Assembly (NCBI GenBank): GCA_012517025.1
Contig: JAAYVT010000738.1
Location: 1 to 6,821 of the forward strand
DNA length: 6,821 nucleotides
Reading direction: 5' to 3'
Origin: Phyllobacteriaceae bacterium
Lineage (GTDB): Bacteria; Pseudomonadota; Alphaproteobacteria; Rhizobiales; Ancalomicrobiaceae
Positions 1 through 6,308 of the stretch are shown one piece after another (the stretch's first letter is position 1; each line of letters begins with the position of its first letter). Position numbers and translations under genes: made by a program. The notes beneath the pieces are model-generated. The model made no database searches. It was not told the origin of the DNA and was given only the letters and a program-made list of their open reading frames with translations.

Positions 1-148
1 CCGCGCCGGCGTCCGGGGTGGAGTCGTCGCGGGTGTCGGGAAAGAGCTGCGAGGTCGAGACCGGCGTGGCTCGGGGACCGCGCTCGGCGGACGATGCGGG
101 CGGGGTCTCTCGCCGACGTCCGAACCAGCGCTCCAGGAAACCGCCCAT
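1..148 (-). CDS. Unidentified protein, N-terminal part only (fourth gene of the lut operon)
   Basis: Reading from an ATG at 148-146 toward the left edge gives 49 codons with no stop; the rest lies outside the window. A strong ribosome binding site (GGAGGGG) sits just before the ATG, and only 25 bases separate it from the lutC stop, so it is probably co-transcribed with lutABC. The visible protein begins MGGFLERWFGRRRE and then becomes a low-complexity stretch rich in Pro, Ser, Thr, Asp and Arg. No signal peptide, membrane helix or catalytic motif is visible. The FLxRW-(x)-RR(R/K) opening faintly resembles the start of DUF3306-type proteins (FLSRWSRRK), but that is a weak impression from memory and not an assignment. 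That a gene starts here is fairly secure from the binding site, spacing and open frame; its function is unknown. Confidence 0.65.
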   Translation of the reverse strand, partial: MGGFLERWFGRRRETPPASSAERGPRATPVSTSQLFPDTRDDSTPDAGA

Positions 149-173
149 CACCCCTCCGTTTCCCGGGCTCGCC

Positions 174-842
174 TCAGCCCACCACGATCAGATGCAGCGA
201 TCGCGGTCCGTGCGCGCCGAGCAGGATGGTCTGCTCGATGTCGCCGGAGCGCGACGGCCCGGTGATCAGATTGAGCGCGCGCGGCATCCGGCCGGGACCG
301 AAGACCTCGCGCAGCCGCGACCACACCGTCTCGTAGTCGCCGACCACATCCTCGGCGGAAACCACGACGAGATGATGTTCGGGGAGAAAATTCAGCGTGG
401 TCGGATTGTCCGGACCGGAGGCGAGCACCACCGTGCCGGTCTCGGCGACGCCGGCGAAGGCGTGCGACAGGCCGACGAGGTCGGTGCCGTCGGAGGGCCC
501 GACGGCGACGGCGAGTTGCGGCTCGGAGCCGAAGGGCAGTGCGGCGAGACGGGCGTCCTCGCCGCGACGGACCGCCTGCGGCAGGTTCTTCGAACGCAGA
601 TAAGCGGCGATCGCCGCCGGAACTTCGGCGTCCGAGGCGACGCGGACGACGCTCGCCGAGACCGCCTCCGCCTTGTCGCGGAAGAGGTCGAGGCGGGCCT
701 CGCCGTCGACCTGCCCGCGCGCCGGGACGATGCCGGCGGGGTGGGCGCGCAGGCGCTCGACGACGGTGGCGCGGCGGGCCGAATCGTCGGCCGAGGCGGT
801 CGCCCGGCGGATCTTGGAGAGGATGGTGTCGCGTGCGGTCAT
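174..842 (-). CDS. lutC: LutC, LUD-domain subunit of the L-lactate oxidation complex
   Basis: The 222-residue protein is a LutC/YkgG-type subunit of the LutABC system, which oxidises L-lactate to pyruvate in the cytoplasm. The LUD domain spans roughly residues 50-222. It carries the family signature AETGTVVL near residue 133, followed by a P-x-HH-x-VVV stretch near 154, and the C-terminal ITGPSRSGDIEQ...GAHGPRSLH block near 193-217. These match LutC closely, and the length is near the usual 220-240 residues. I chose the ATG at 842 because the residues upstream in this frame are the antisense-like shadow of lutB; the ribosome binding site there is weak (GAGACGGA). The gene lies 23 bases after the lutB stop, which fits translational or transcriptional coupling. 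No cysteine cluster is present, as expected, since LutA and LutB carry the cysteine motifs. Confidence 0.93.
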   Translation of the reverse strand: MTARDTILSKIRRATASADDSARRATVVERLRAHPAGIVPARGQVDGEARLDLFRDKAEAVSASVVRVASDAEVPAAIAAYLRSKNLPQAVRRGEDARLAALPFGSEPQLAVAVGPSDGTDLVGLSHAFAGVAETGTVVLASGPDNPTTLNFLPEHHLVVVSAEDVVGDYETVWSRLREVFGPGRMPRALNLITGPSRSGDIEQTILLGAHGPRSLHLIVVG

Positions 843-865
843 CGCAGGGTCCGTCTCGAACGAGG

Positions 866-2293
866 TCAGGCGCGGGGCGGGCGTTCGCCCGCCGCCCAGC
901 GGTCCATGAAGGTCGCGCCTTCCGGCGCCGGCATGTCGCGGTGTTTGGTCCAGCCGTCGCCGAGCGGCAGCCGGGCGATGCGGCCGCGCCCGCCGGCGAG
1001 GAAACCGAGGCCGGCGCGCCCGAGTCGCGCCGCCAACCGATAGAGCGACGGCCGGGCGGCGAGGAACGCCCACAGTTTCAGGCCGAAGCGCTGGGTGCCG
1101 GGGTTGAGCGCCCTCTCCCACTCCCGGGTCCGCCAGGCCCGCATCATCCGGGGCAGCGGGATGCGCATCGGGCAGACGCTCTCGCAGCGACCGCAGAAGG
1201 TCGAGGCGTTGGGCAGATGGCCGGTCTGCTCGATGCCGACGAGCGTCGGGGTCAGCACCGCGCCCATCGGGCCGGGATAGACCCAGCCGTAGGCGTGGCC
1301 GCCGATCTGCTGATAGACCGGGCAATGGTTCATGCAGGCGCCGCAACGGATGCAGCGCAGCATCTCCTCGAACTCGGTGCCGAGCATCGCCGAGCGGCCG
1401 TCGTCGAGCAGCACGACGTGATATTCGCCCGGCCCGTCCGGATCCTCCGCCCGGCGCGGGCCGGTCGAGAAGGTGGTGTAGACGCTCATCTCCTGCCCCG
1501 TGGCGGAGCGGGCGAGCAGGCGCATCAAGGTGTCGACGTCCTCGAGGGTGGGCACGATCTTCTCGATCGAGGCCAGCACCACGTGAGCCTTCGGCAGCGT
1601 CTGGGTGAGGTCGCCGTTGCCCTCGTTGGTGACGATCACCGAGGTGCCGGTCTCGGCGACCAGGAAGTTGGCGCCGGTGATGCCGACGTCGGCGGCGAGA
1701 AAGCGCCGCCGCAGCACCTCGCGCGCCTCGGCGAGCAGGGTGGTCGGCTCGGTCAGGTCGCGATCGGCGGCGAGATGGTCGTGGACGCGGCGGAAGTCGC
1801 CGGCGACCTGCTCCTTGGTCAGGTGCACCGCCGGCGCGATGATGTGCGAGGGGTGCTCGCCGCGCAGCTGGATGATGTATTCGCCGAGGTCGGTCTCGAC
1901 CGGCGTGATCCCTTCCGCCTCCAGGTATTCGTTGAGCGCGATCTCCTCGGTGATCATGCTCTTGCCCTTGGTGACGGTCTTCGCCCCGAGCCGTTTACAG
2001 ATGTCGCCGACGATGCGGCGGGCGTCCTCGGCGCTCTCGGCCCAATGCACGTGACCGCCGGCGGCGATCACCTTGCGCTCGTAGGCCTCGAGGTAGAGGT
2101 CGAGGTGCTTCAGCACGTGGGTCTTGAGATCGCGGCCGGCGTCGCGCAGCGCCTCGAATTCCGGCAGGCCGGCGGCGGCCTTCTTGCGCTTGGCGACGAA
2201 GCCGCGCTCGACGTTGCCGAGCGCCTTCTGCAGTTGCGGATCGCGCATCGCGGCGGTGGCGCTCGCCTTGAAGGCGGGGGACGTGACCTTCAT
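866..2293 (-). CDS. lutB: LutB, iron-sulfur LUD-domain subunit of the L-lactate oxidation complex
   Basis: The 475-residue protein matches LutB/YkgF in length and architecture. The N-terminal LUD domain covers about residues 65-300, with the VAETGTSVIVTNEGN signature at 212-226. A ferredoxin-like dicluster domain follows, with C314-x2-C317-x2-C320-x3-C324-P (CIRCGACMNHCP) then GGHAYGWVYPGPMG at 331-344, and a second set C367-x2-C370-x3-C374-P (CGRCESVCP). The second set shows three cysteines in a row rather than four, which I recall as normal for this family. Residues 385-475 form the C-terminal extension typical of LutB. In the family it is thought to relay electrons from lactate oxidation through [4Fe-4S] clusters. 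The ATG at 2293 is preceded by AAGGGAGAA, which overlaps the end of lutA. Only four bases separate the lutA stop from this start, so the two are almost certainly translated from one message. Confidence 0.96.
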   Translation of the reverse strand: MKVTSPAFKASATAAMRDPQLQKALGNVERGFVAKRKKAAAGLPEFEALRDAGRDLKTHVLKHLDLYLEAYERKVIAAGGHVHWAESAEDARRIVGDICKRLGAKTVTKGKSMITEEIALNEYLEAEGITPVETDLGEYIIQLRGEHPSHIIAPAVHLTKEQVAGDFRRVHDHLAADRDLTEPTTLLAEAREVLRRRFLAADVGITGANFLVAETGTSVIVTNEGNGDLTQTLPKAHVVLASIEKIVPTLEDVDTLMRLLARSATGQEMSVYTTFSTGPRRAEDPDGPGEYHVVLLDDGRSAMLGTEFEEMLRCIRCGACMNHCPVYQQIGGHAYGWVYPGPMGAVLTPTLVGIEQTGHLPNASTFCGRCESVCPMRIPLPRMMRAWRTREWERALNPGTQRFGLKLWAFLAARPSLYRLAARLGRAGLGFLAGGRGRIARLPLGDGWTKHRDMPAPEGATFMDRWAAGERPPRA

Positions 2294-2297
2294 CGTC

Positions 2298-3080
2298 TCA
2301 TTCTCCCTTCGCCTTGCCGATCGCCGGGCCGGTCGCCAGGCCCGCCAGCACCTCGGCGACGTGGCGGACCTCGACGGGCGAGCCGGTGCGGGAGAGCCGC
2401 CCGGCCATGTTCATCAGACAGCCGAGATCGCCGGCGAGCAGCGTCGTCGCCTCGGAGGCCGAGACGTTCGCGCATTTCTTGTCGACGATGGCGCCGGAGA
2501 GGTCGGGGTACTTGACCGCGAAGGTGCCGCCGAAGCCGCAGCAGACGTCGGGGTCGTTCATCTCGGCGAGCGTCAGGCCCTCGACGGCGGAAAGGAGCCG
2601 CCTCGGCTGGTCCTTCACCCCCAACTCGCGCAGGCCCGAGCAGCTGTCGTGATAGGTGACGGTGCCGGAAAAGCGCGCCCCGGTCGAGGTCACGCCGAGC
2701 ACGTCGACGAGGAAGGAGACGAGCTCGCGCGACTTTCCCGCCAGCGCCAGGGCGCGGGCCTTCCACGGATCGCCGTCGGCGAAGAGCTCGGGATAGTGGG
2801 TGGCGATCTGGCCTGCGCAGGAGCCAGACGGGGCGACCAGCCAGTCGTAGCCCTCGAAGGTCTCGATCACCCGCTTCGCCAGCGCCACCGCGTCGGCGCG
2901 ATCGCCGGAGTTGAAGGCGGGCTGGCCGCAACAGGTCTGCGCCGGCGGCACCACCACCTCGCACCCGGCGTCCTCGAGCAGTTTCACCGCCGCGAAACCG
3001 ACGGTCGGGCGCATCAGATCGACGAGGCAGGTGACGAACAGGGCCACCTTGGGGCGGTGGGCGGGAGCGGGCGGGGTCAT
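2298..3080 (-). CDS. lutA: LutA, CCG-domain subunit of the L-lactate oxidation complex
   Basis: The 260-residue protein has two cysteine-rich CCG domains, the hallmark of LutA/YkgE and of heterodisulfide reductase B-like and GlcF-like proteins. The first repeat has C18 (VTCLVDLMRP), QTCCGQPAFNSG with C50-C51-G52, and SGSC at C88. The second has YHDSCSGLRELG with C147, DVCCGFGGTF with C180-C181-G182, and C221. These cysteines would bind iron-sulfur or related centres used in electron transfer during lactate oxidation. The length slightly exceeds the common 240-250 because of short tails. The ATG at 3080 has a good ribosome binding site, GAAGGAA, five to six bases upstream. This is the first gene of the operon; its promoter must lie in the 230-bp region shared with the divergent DUF3422 gene. 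No lutR-type regulator or lactate permease is in the window. Confidence 0.95.
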   Translation of the reverse strand: MTPPAPAHRPKVALFVTCLVDLMRPTVGFAAVKLLEDAGCEVVVPPAQTCCGQPAFNSGDRADAVALAKRVIETFEGYDWLVAPSGSCAGQIATHYPELFADGDPWKARALALAGKSRELVSFLVDVLGVTSTGARFSGTVTYHDSCSGLRELGVKDQPRRLLSAVEGLTLAEMNDPDVCCGFGGTFAVKYPDLSGAIVDKKCANVSASEATTLLAGDLGCLMNMAGRLSRTGSPVEVRHVAEVLAGLATGPAIGKAKGE

Positions 3081-3310
3081 GCGGTTCCTTCGTCGGCGGC
3101 TGTCGAACGGGCGAACGTGGGGAGGCGACGGTGGCAGCGCCGTCCCGTCCGGTCAAGCGGGGGCGACGCGGGTGGGAGCCGCGCGAGGCGGGCGGAAATC
3201 CGACGGCCGCGATGTCGCGTCGCAGCAGGGGGCATGGCGGTCACCGCATCGGCTCCGTTATACGTGGAACGACGGAGGCGACGTCACGCCGCCGGCCGAG
3301 GGAGGAAGAC
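3081..3310. promoter_or_regulatory. Divergent intergenic region between lutA and the DUF3422 gene
   Basis: Both flanking genes start outward from this 230-bp stretch, so it must hold the lut promoter on the minus strand and probably the DUF3422 promoter on the plus strand. I see a -10-like TTATAC at 3258-3263, 47 bases before the DUF3422 ATG, but its -35 partner is poor. On the minus strand a TTGACC at 3156-3151 looks like a -35, yet nothing resembling a -10 lies at the right distance. A short perfect palindrome, GCGGTcACCGC, occupies 3237-3247. No long coding frame here has convincing support. Promoter positions are therefore tentative, while the regulatory role of the region follows from the gene layout. 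Confidence 0.5.
3237..3247. promoter_or_regulatory. Short palindrome, possible operator in the lut/DUF3422 divergent region
   Basis: GCGGT-C-ACCGC is a perfect 5+1+5 palindrome about ten bases upstream of the TTATAC -10-like element of the DUF3422 gene. Its position would suit an operator, but the flanks do not extend the symmetry, and short GC palindromes are common by chance in this composition. Regulator unknown. Confidence 0.2.
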
Positions 3311-4621
3311 ATGACGCGGGACGTCGCCGGGGGCAGCCCACGCGGATTCGAGCCGCATCCGAGCCGCGCCGAGATCCTCGGCGAGGTGCACGCCCGGCCG
3401 TTCCGGCCGGCGGCGACGCCGCGCGTCTTCCTCGCCTATGCCTTCGCCGTCGACCGCGAGCGGTTGGAGGCCGACCGCGCCTTCCTCGACCGGTTGTGCC
3501 GGGCGCGCGGCGAGCCGGGACCGGGACCGGCGAGCCGGCATCACGTCGTCCCCTTCGGCGGCGGTTTCCTCAAGTGGGAGCGCCATGCCGAGTTCGTCGG
3601 CTACACCTGGGACGGACCGGCGAGCGATGCCGACACCCCCTTCGGGGCACTGCCGACCACCCATCCGTTCGGCTCCGACTTCGCCCAGCCGGGGCCGCTC
3701 CTGGTGGCGATCCGGCTCGACCTGCTCGCCGATCGCGGCGACCTCGCCGGCGACGTCGACCGTTTCGACGCCGCCAGCCGCTGCGTCGCCGAGGCCTACG
3801 GCGGGTCGGGGCTGGCGATCACCGACTTCCGCCAGGACGGCGACGGCCACACCCGCATCCTGGTGCGCGACCGCAGTCTCAACGACCAGCAGGCCGGCGC
3901 GCTGATCCAGCGATTGATCGAGATCGAGACCTATCGCACCCTCGCCATGCTCGGCCTGCCGACGGCGCAGGGGGTGGCGCCGGAGGTGCGGCGGATCGAG
4001 CGCGACCTCGCCGCGATCACCACCGAGATCCGCTCGACCACCGGGCTCGCCGCCAATCGCGGCCTGCTCGAACGGCTGTCCGGCCTCACCGCCGATCTGG
4101 AAGCCCACGCCGCCGACGTCTCCTATCGCTTCGGCGCGACCCGGGCCTACGACCAGATCGTCAAGGACCTGCTCGCCGCCCTGCACGAGCATCACGTCCC
4201 CGGTCACGGCACCTGGACCAACTTCCTGGCCCGCCGGTCGGACCCGGCGATGCGCACCGTCGCCTCGATCCAGGAGCGGATGAACGACCTGTCGCGCAAG
4301 CTCACCCGCGCCGCGCAATTGCTCAGGACCCGGGTCGACGTCGACCTCGAACAGCAGAACCGCGATCTGCTGGAGAGCATGAACACCCGCGCCCGGCGCC
4401 AACTGCTCCTGCAGCAGACGGTCGAGGGTCTGTCGGTGGCGGCGGTCAGCTACTACGTGGTGGGGCTGGTCGGCTACGTGCTGAAGGCGGCGAAGGAGGC
4501 GCATCTGCTGCCGATCGATCCGGGGCTGGCCACCGGCTTGGCGGTGCCGGTGGTGCTCGGCTGCGTCTTCCTGTTGGTCCGCTCGATCCGCAAGGCGCAC
4601 GCCCCCGACGGCGAGCATTGA
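3311..4621 (+). CDS. DUF3422 family membrane-anchored protein
   Basis: The 436-residue protein belongs to the DUF3422 family (COG4949-like), which has no assigned biochemical function. The family opening FEPHPSRAEILGEVHARPF lies at residues 13-31, and the conserved LKWERHAEFVGYTW block lies near 87-100. The middle (about 215-365) is rich in charged helices, including RRIERDLAAITTEI and a later RVDVDLEQQNRDLLESM segment, and is likely coiled coil. Two hydrophobic helices follow near 374-391 and 407-424, ending in a short basic/acidic tail, so the bulk of the protein should be cytoplasmic and held at the inner membrane. I chose the ATG at 3311 because it has a strong ribosome binding site (AGGGAGGAA) and puts the family start close to the N-terminus. 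A GTG at 3131 with GGAGG in front is in frame, but would add 60 Arg/Gly-rich residues unlike the family. It is transcribed divergently from lutABC and ends at a strong terminator. Confidence 0.9.
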   Translation: MTRDVAGGSPRGFEPHPSRAEILGEVHARPFRPAATPRVFLAYAFAVDRERLEADRAFLDRLCRARGEPGPGPASRHHVVPFGGGFLKWERHAEFVGYTWDGPASDADTPFGALPTTHPFGSDFAQPGPLLVAIRLDLLADRGDLAGDVDRFDAASRCVAEAYGGSGLAITDFRQDGDGHTRILVRDRSLNDQQAGALIQRLIEIETYRTLAMLGLPTAQGVAPEVRRIERDLAAITTEIRSTTGLAANRGLLERLSGLTADLEAHAADVSYRFGATRAYDQIVKDLLAALHEHHVPGHGTWTNFLARRSDPAMRTVASIQERMNDLSRKLTRAAQLLRTRVDVDLEQQNRDLLESMNTRARRQLLLQQTVEGLSVAAVSYYVVGLVGYVLKAAKEAHLLPIDPGLATGLAVPVVLGCVFLLVRSIRKAHAPDGEH

Positions 4622-4649
4622 GCCCGCCGACCTCCCCCCGAGAGACGAA

Positions 4650-4673
4650 AAAGCCCCGGTTTCCCGGGGCTTT
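4650..4673. terminator. Bidirectional intrinsic terminator between convergent DUF3422 and cytochrome c genes
   Basis: A perfect 10-bp stem, AAAGCCCCGG (4650-4659) with CCGGGGCTTT (4664-4673), encloses a four-base loop. An ACGA/TCGT pair just outside could extend it across small bulges. On the plus strand it lies 28 bases after the DUF3422 stop. On the minus strand it lies 46 bases after the cytochrome c stop and ends in a five-base T run (CTTTTTCG), so it should work at least as well in that direction. Confidence 0.88.
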
Positions 4674-4719
4674 CTCGTTCGGATGAACCGTCGCGGCAGG
4701 CGCGCCGGCCCCTGCCCGA

Positions 4720-5118
4720 TCACTTCTTCTTGCCGTCGGCGCCGAAGGAGGTGACGTAGGCGATCAGGTTCTCGCGATCGGTCGCGTCCGGGACGCCCGC
4801 GAAGGCCATCTTGGTGCCCGGGTTGTAGACCTTCGGGTTGGTCAGATACTTGTCGAGCTCGGCGGCGTTCCAGGTGCCGCCCTTCTCGCCCATCGCCTTG
4901 AGGTCGGCGCCGTAGCCCTTGAAGCTCTCGATCGAGCCCTGCTTGCGGCCGTCGATGCCGTTCAGTTCCGGGCCGACGCGGTTCTGCGCGCCTTCGCCGA
5001 TCATGTGGCAGGCCTTGCACTTCATGAACACCTTCTCGCCGGCGGCCGGGTCGGCGGCGTAGGAGGAGGCGGTCGCGGCGACGAGACCGAAGGCGGCGAG
5101 CAGGACGACTTTGTTCAT
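4720..5118 (-). CDS. Periplasmic class I cytochrome c (cytochrome c2/c550-like)
   Basis: The 132-residue precursor starts with a Sec signal peptide: MNK, a hydrophobic core VVLLAAFGLVAA, and probable cleavage after SYA at residue 21. The mature protein has the covalent haem site CKACH (C34, C37, H38), with H38 as one axial ligand. The downstream PGTKMAF places M104 as the other ligand. The GPELNGIDGR segment at 49-58, the GGTWNAAELDKYLTNP helix region at 80-95 and the ENLIAYVTSF C-terminal helix are typical of the cytochrome c2 type. It should carry single electrons in the periplasm between a bc1-type complex and a terminal oxidase or other acceptor; the partner cannot be read from this window. 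The ATG at 5118 has GGAG seven to ten bases upstream. A longer in-frame start far upstream is rejected because it would bury the signal peptide. It appears monocistronic. Confidence 0.93.
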   Translation of the reverse strand: MNKVVLLAAFGLVAATASSYAADPAAGEKVFMKCKACHMIGEGAQNRVGPELNGIDGRKQGSIESFKGYGADLKAMGEKGGTWNAAELDKYLTNPKVYNPGTKMAFAGVPDATDRENLIAYVTSFGADGKKK

Positions 5119-5159
5119 TTCGAATCTCCGCTGGGCGTGATCAGGGATACCGAGAACTC

Positions 5160-5187
5160 GTCTAAGTGACGAGGGTCCGCAGTCCAA
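5160..5187 (-). promoter_or_regulatory. Possible sigma-70-type promoter of the cytochrome c gene
   Basis: Read on the minus strand, TTGGAC (5187-5182) and TTAGAC (5165-5160) are separated by 16 bases. The -35 is a good match to TTGACA-type elements and the -10 a moderate one. Transcription would begin about 35 bases before the cytochrome c ATG at 5118, a sensible leader length. Proposed from pattern only. Confidence 0.4.
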
Positions 5188-5289
5188 GACGGAAATTGGA
5201 CCAAATCGAGATGCGACCGCCCGCGGCTCTCGCGACCCTCGACGCCGGCTCGGCGTCGGGGCGGTCGGCTCCGTTCTGGCCAAAATCGG

Positions 5290-5368
5290 ATGGGGAATCA
5301 ATCTTTCCCTGCGACGAAACGACACCTCCGCGACCGATCCGCCGCCTTCCTCAGGGAAAGATCCCCAT
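5290..5368. repeat. Inverted repeat, 17-bp arms, one arm with a 5-base insertion
   Basis: The right arm, CAGGGAAAGATCCCCAT (5352-5368), is the exact reverse complement of the left arm ATGGGG (5290-5295) plus ATCTTTCCCTG (5301-5311) once the five bases AATCA at 5296-5300 are removed. The uninterrupted core is 11 of 11 bases, and 40 bases separate the arms. There is no T run after it, so it does not look like a terminator. It could be a paired operator, an RNA hairpin in the leader of the DUF2189 gene, or the remnant of a small mobile element. Confidence 0.75.
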
Positions 5369-5467
5369 TCATCATCATCAAATCGGTTGAATTCCCCGTC
5401 TCGCGTGGCATTCTGTCGCATATGAGCCCGCGACGAACGGGTGGGATCCCAAGGGGAGGAAACAGGC

Positions 5468-6262
5468 ATGGACACCGTGGCAGGCCCTTCGTCGGTTTCT
5501 TCGACGTTCGACGAACCCCGGGTTCGCGCGATCACGGTCGACGACGTCTCCGTCGCGCTCTCCGACGGGCTGCGCGACTTCCGCGCCGCGCCGGCCTTCG
5601 GAACCACGGTCGGGCTCGTCTACGCGATCGGCGGCAATCTGCTGCTGTGGATCGTCGCGTCGTGGGATCTGTCGCTGCTGGTCTACCCGCTCGCCGCCGG
5701 CTTCGTGCTGATCGCGCCGTTCGCGGCGGTCGGCGTCTACGAGCTGTCGCGGCGGATGGAGGCGGGCGAGACCACCCGCCTCTCCGACCTGATCGGCGCG
5801 GTGCCGCCGCATGCGCGGCGCGAGCTCGCCTACATGGCGCTGGTGACCTTCTTCGCCCTGCTGGTGTGGGTCTACGCCGCCGGCTTCGTCTACGCGCTGT
5901 TCTTCGGGCTCAGGTCGCTGCCGACCGACGACATCGTCACGATGATCGTCTCCACCCCGCGCGGCGTCGCCTTCCTGGTGGTCGGCAACCTGCTCGGGGC
6001 GGTGCTGGCGACGGTGGTGTTCTCGATCAGCGTGATCTCCTATCCGCTGCTGCTCGATCGCGACATCGACTTCGTCACCGCGATGATCGCCTCGATCCGC
6101 GCGGTGCTGGCCGCGCCGATGCCGATGCTCGGCTGGGGCGTGTTCATCGCCACCATGCTGGCGATCGCGATCCTGCCGATGTTCCTCGGCCTGGTGGTGA
6201 TCCTGCCCTGGCTCGGCCATGCGAGCTGGCATCTCTACCGCCGCGCCACGGCGGTGGACTGA
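5468..6262 (+). CDS. DUF2189 family multi-pass inner-membrane protein
   Basis: The 264-residue protein matches the DUF2189 family (COG5473-like), integral membrane proteins without an assigned function. After a polar N-terminus comes the typical LSDGLRDFRAAPAFG at 31-45, then hydrophobic helices near 46-64, 69-91, 120-146, 165-192 and 221-249. The second carries the family-like YPLAAGFVLIAPFAAVGVYE ending in LSRRMEAGE. Five clear segments are visible, the longer ones possibly split to give six. The ATG at 5468 is chosen because AGGGGAGGA lies seven bases before it; an in-frame ATG at 5441 lacks such a site and would place the Shine-Dalgarno inside the coding region. The gene is divergent from cytochrome c, and its upstream region carries the inverted repeat at 5290-5368, so its expression may be controlled there. 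It ends in front of a strong hairpin terminator and appears to be a single-gene unit. Confidence 0.88.
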   Translation: MDTVAGPSSVSSTFDEPRVRAITVDDVSVALSDGLRDFRAAPAFGTTVGLVYAIGGNLLLWIVASWDLSLLVYPLAAGFVLIAPFAAVGVYELSRRMEAGETTRLSDLIGAVPPHARRELAYMALVTFFALLVWVYAAGFVYALFFGLRSLPTDDIVTMIVSTPRGVAFLVVGNLLGAVLATVVFSISVISYPLLLDRDIDFVTAMIASIRAVLAAPMPMLGWGVFIATMLAIAILPMFLGLVVILPWLGHASWHLYRRATAVD

Positions 6263-6283
6263 TCGATCCGCCGAAACGAGAAA

Positions 6284-6308
6284 CCCCCGGGGAGCACGTC
6301 CCCGGGGG
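6284..6308. terminator. Intrinsic terminator between convergent DUF2189 and L,D-transpeptidase genes
   Basis: CCCCCGGGGA (6284-6293) pairs perfectly with TCCCCGGGGG (6299-6308) around a five-base loop, GCACG. AAA before and CTTT after the stem give short A/T tracts in both directions, so it can serve both converging genes: 21 bases after the DUF2189 stop and 27 bases after the transpeptidase stop. The T tract is short (three), but the all-GC stem compensates. Confidence 0.85.

Larger units (their letters stand above)
5119..5467. other. 349-bp divergent intergenic region between cytochrome c and DUF2189 genes
   Basis: No credible gene lies here: the open frames are shadows or begin at poor starts without a ribosome binding site. 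The stretch is locally more A/T-rich than the genes, most clearly in parts of 5280-5395. It holds the probable cytochrome promoter near 5160-5187, a 17-bp inverted repeat at 5290-5368, and three similar CAAATCGG-like words at 5201, 5280 and 5378. A weak plus-strand promoter candidate is TTGAAT at 5387-5392, followed 16 bases later by CATTCT, leading toward the DUF2189 gene. A further GGGGAAT (5292-5298) is mirrored by ATTCCCC (5391-5397). The density of symmetric words suggests regulation, but no known operator was recognised. Confidence 0.5.

Noticed and set aside
539..2515. 658-codon plus-strand open frame antisense to lutB and lutC
   Set aside because: Its translation is an Arg/Gly/Ala-rich shadow typical of the antisense of GC-rich genes, with no recognisable domain, while the opposite strand encodes clear LutB and LutC.
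2290..3156. 288-codon minus-strand open frame overlapping lutA in another frame
   Set aside because: Arg-rich shadow; the overlapping LutA frame has all the CCG motifs and a proper start.
3128..3156. TTGACC-based promoter for lutA on the minus strand
   Set aside because: The -35 word is good, but the matching -10 position reads CACCGT, so it is not a credible promoter as it stands.
3284..5020. 578-codon minus-strand open frame antisense to the DUF3422 gene and overlapping cytochrome c
   Set aside because: It runs through a strong terminator and over two well-supported genes, and its composition is that of a GC-rich shadow frame.
5166..5390. 74-codon plus-strand open frame in the cytochrome c/DUF2189 intergenic region
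   Set aside because: It begins at a GTG with no ribosome binding site, overlaps the probable cytochrome promoter on the other strand, and shows no recognisable protein features.
5119..5607. Long N-terminal extension of the cytochrome c frame
   Set aside because: The extension would cross the promoter-like region and the start of the divergent gene and bury a textbook signal peptide; the start at 5118 has a good ribosome binding site.
5378..6232. 284-codon minus-strand open frame antisense to the DUF2189 gene
   Set aside because: Its His/Gln/Arg/Asp-rich translation is what reverse-strand reading of membrane-helix codons gives; the plus strand has a clear membrane protein with a strong ribosome binding site.
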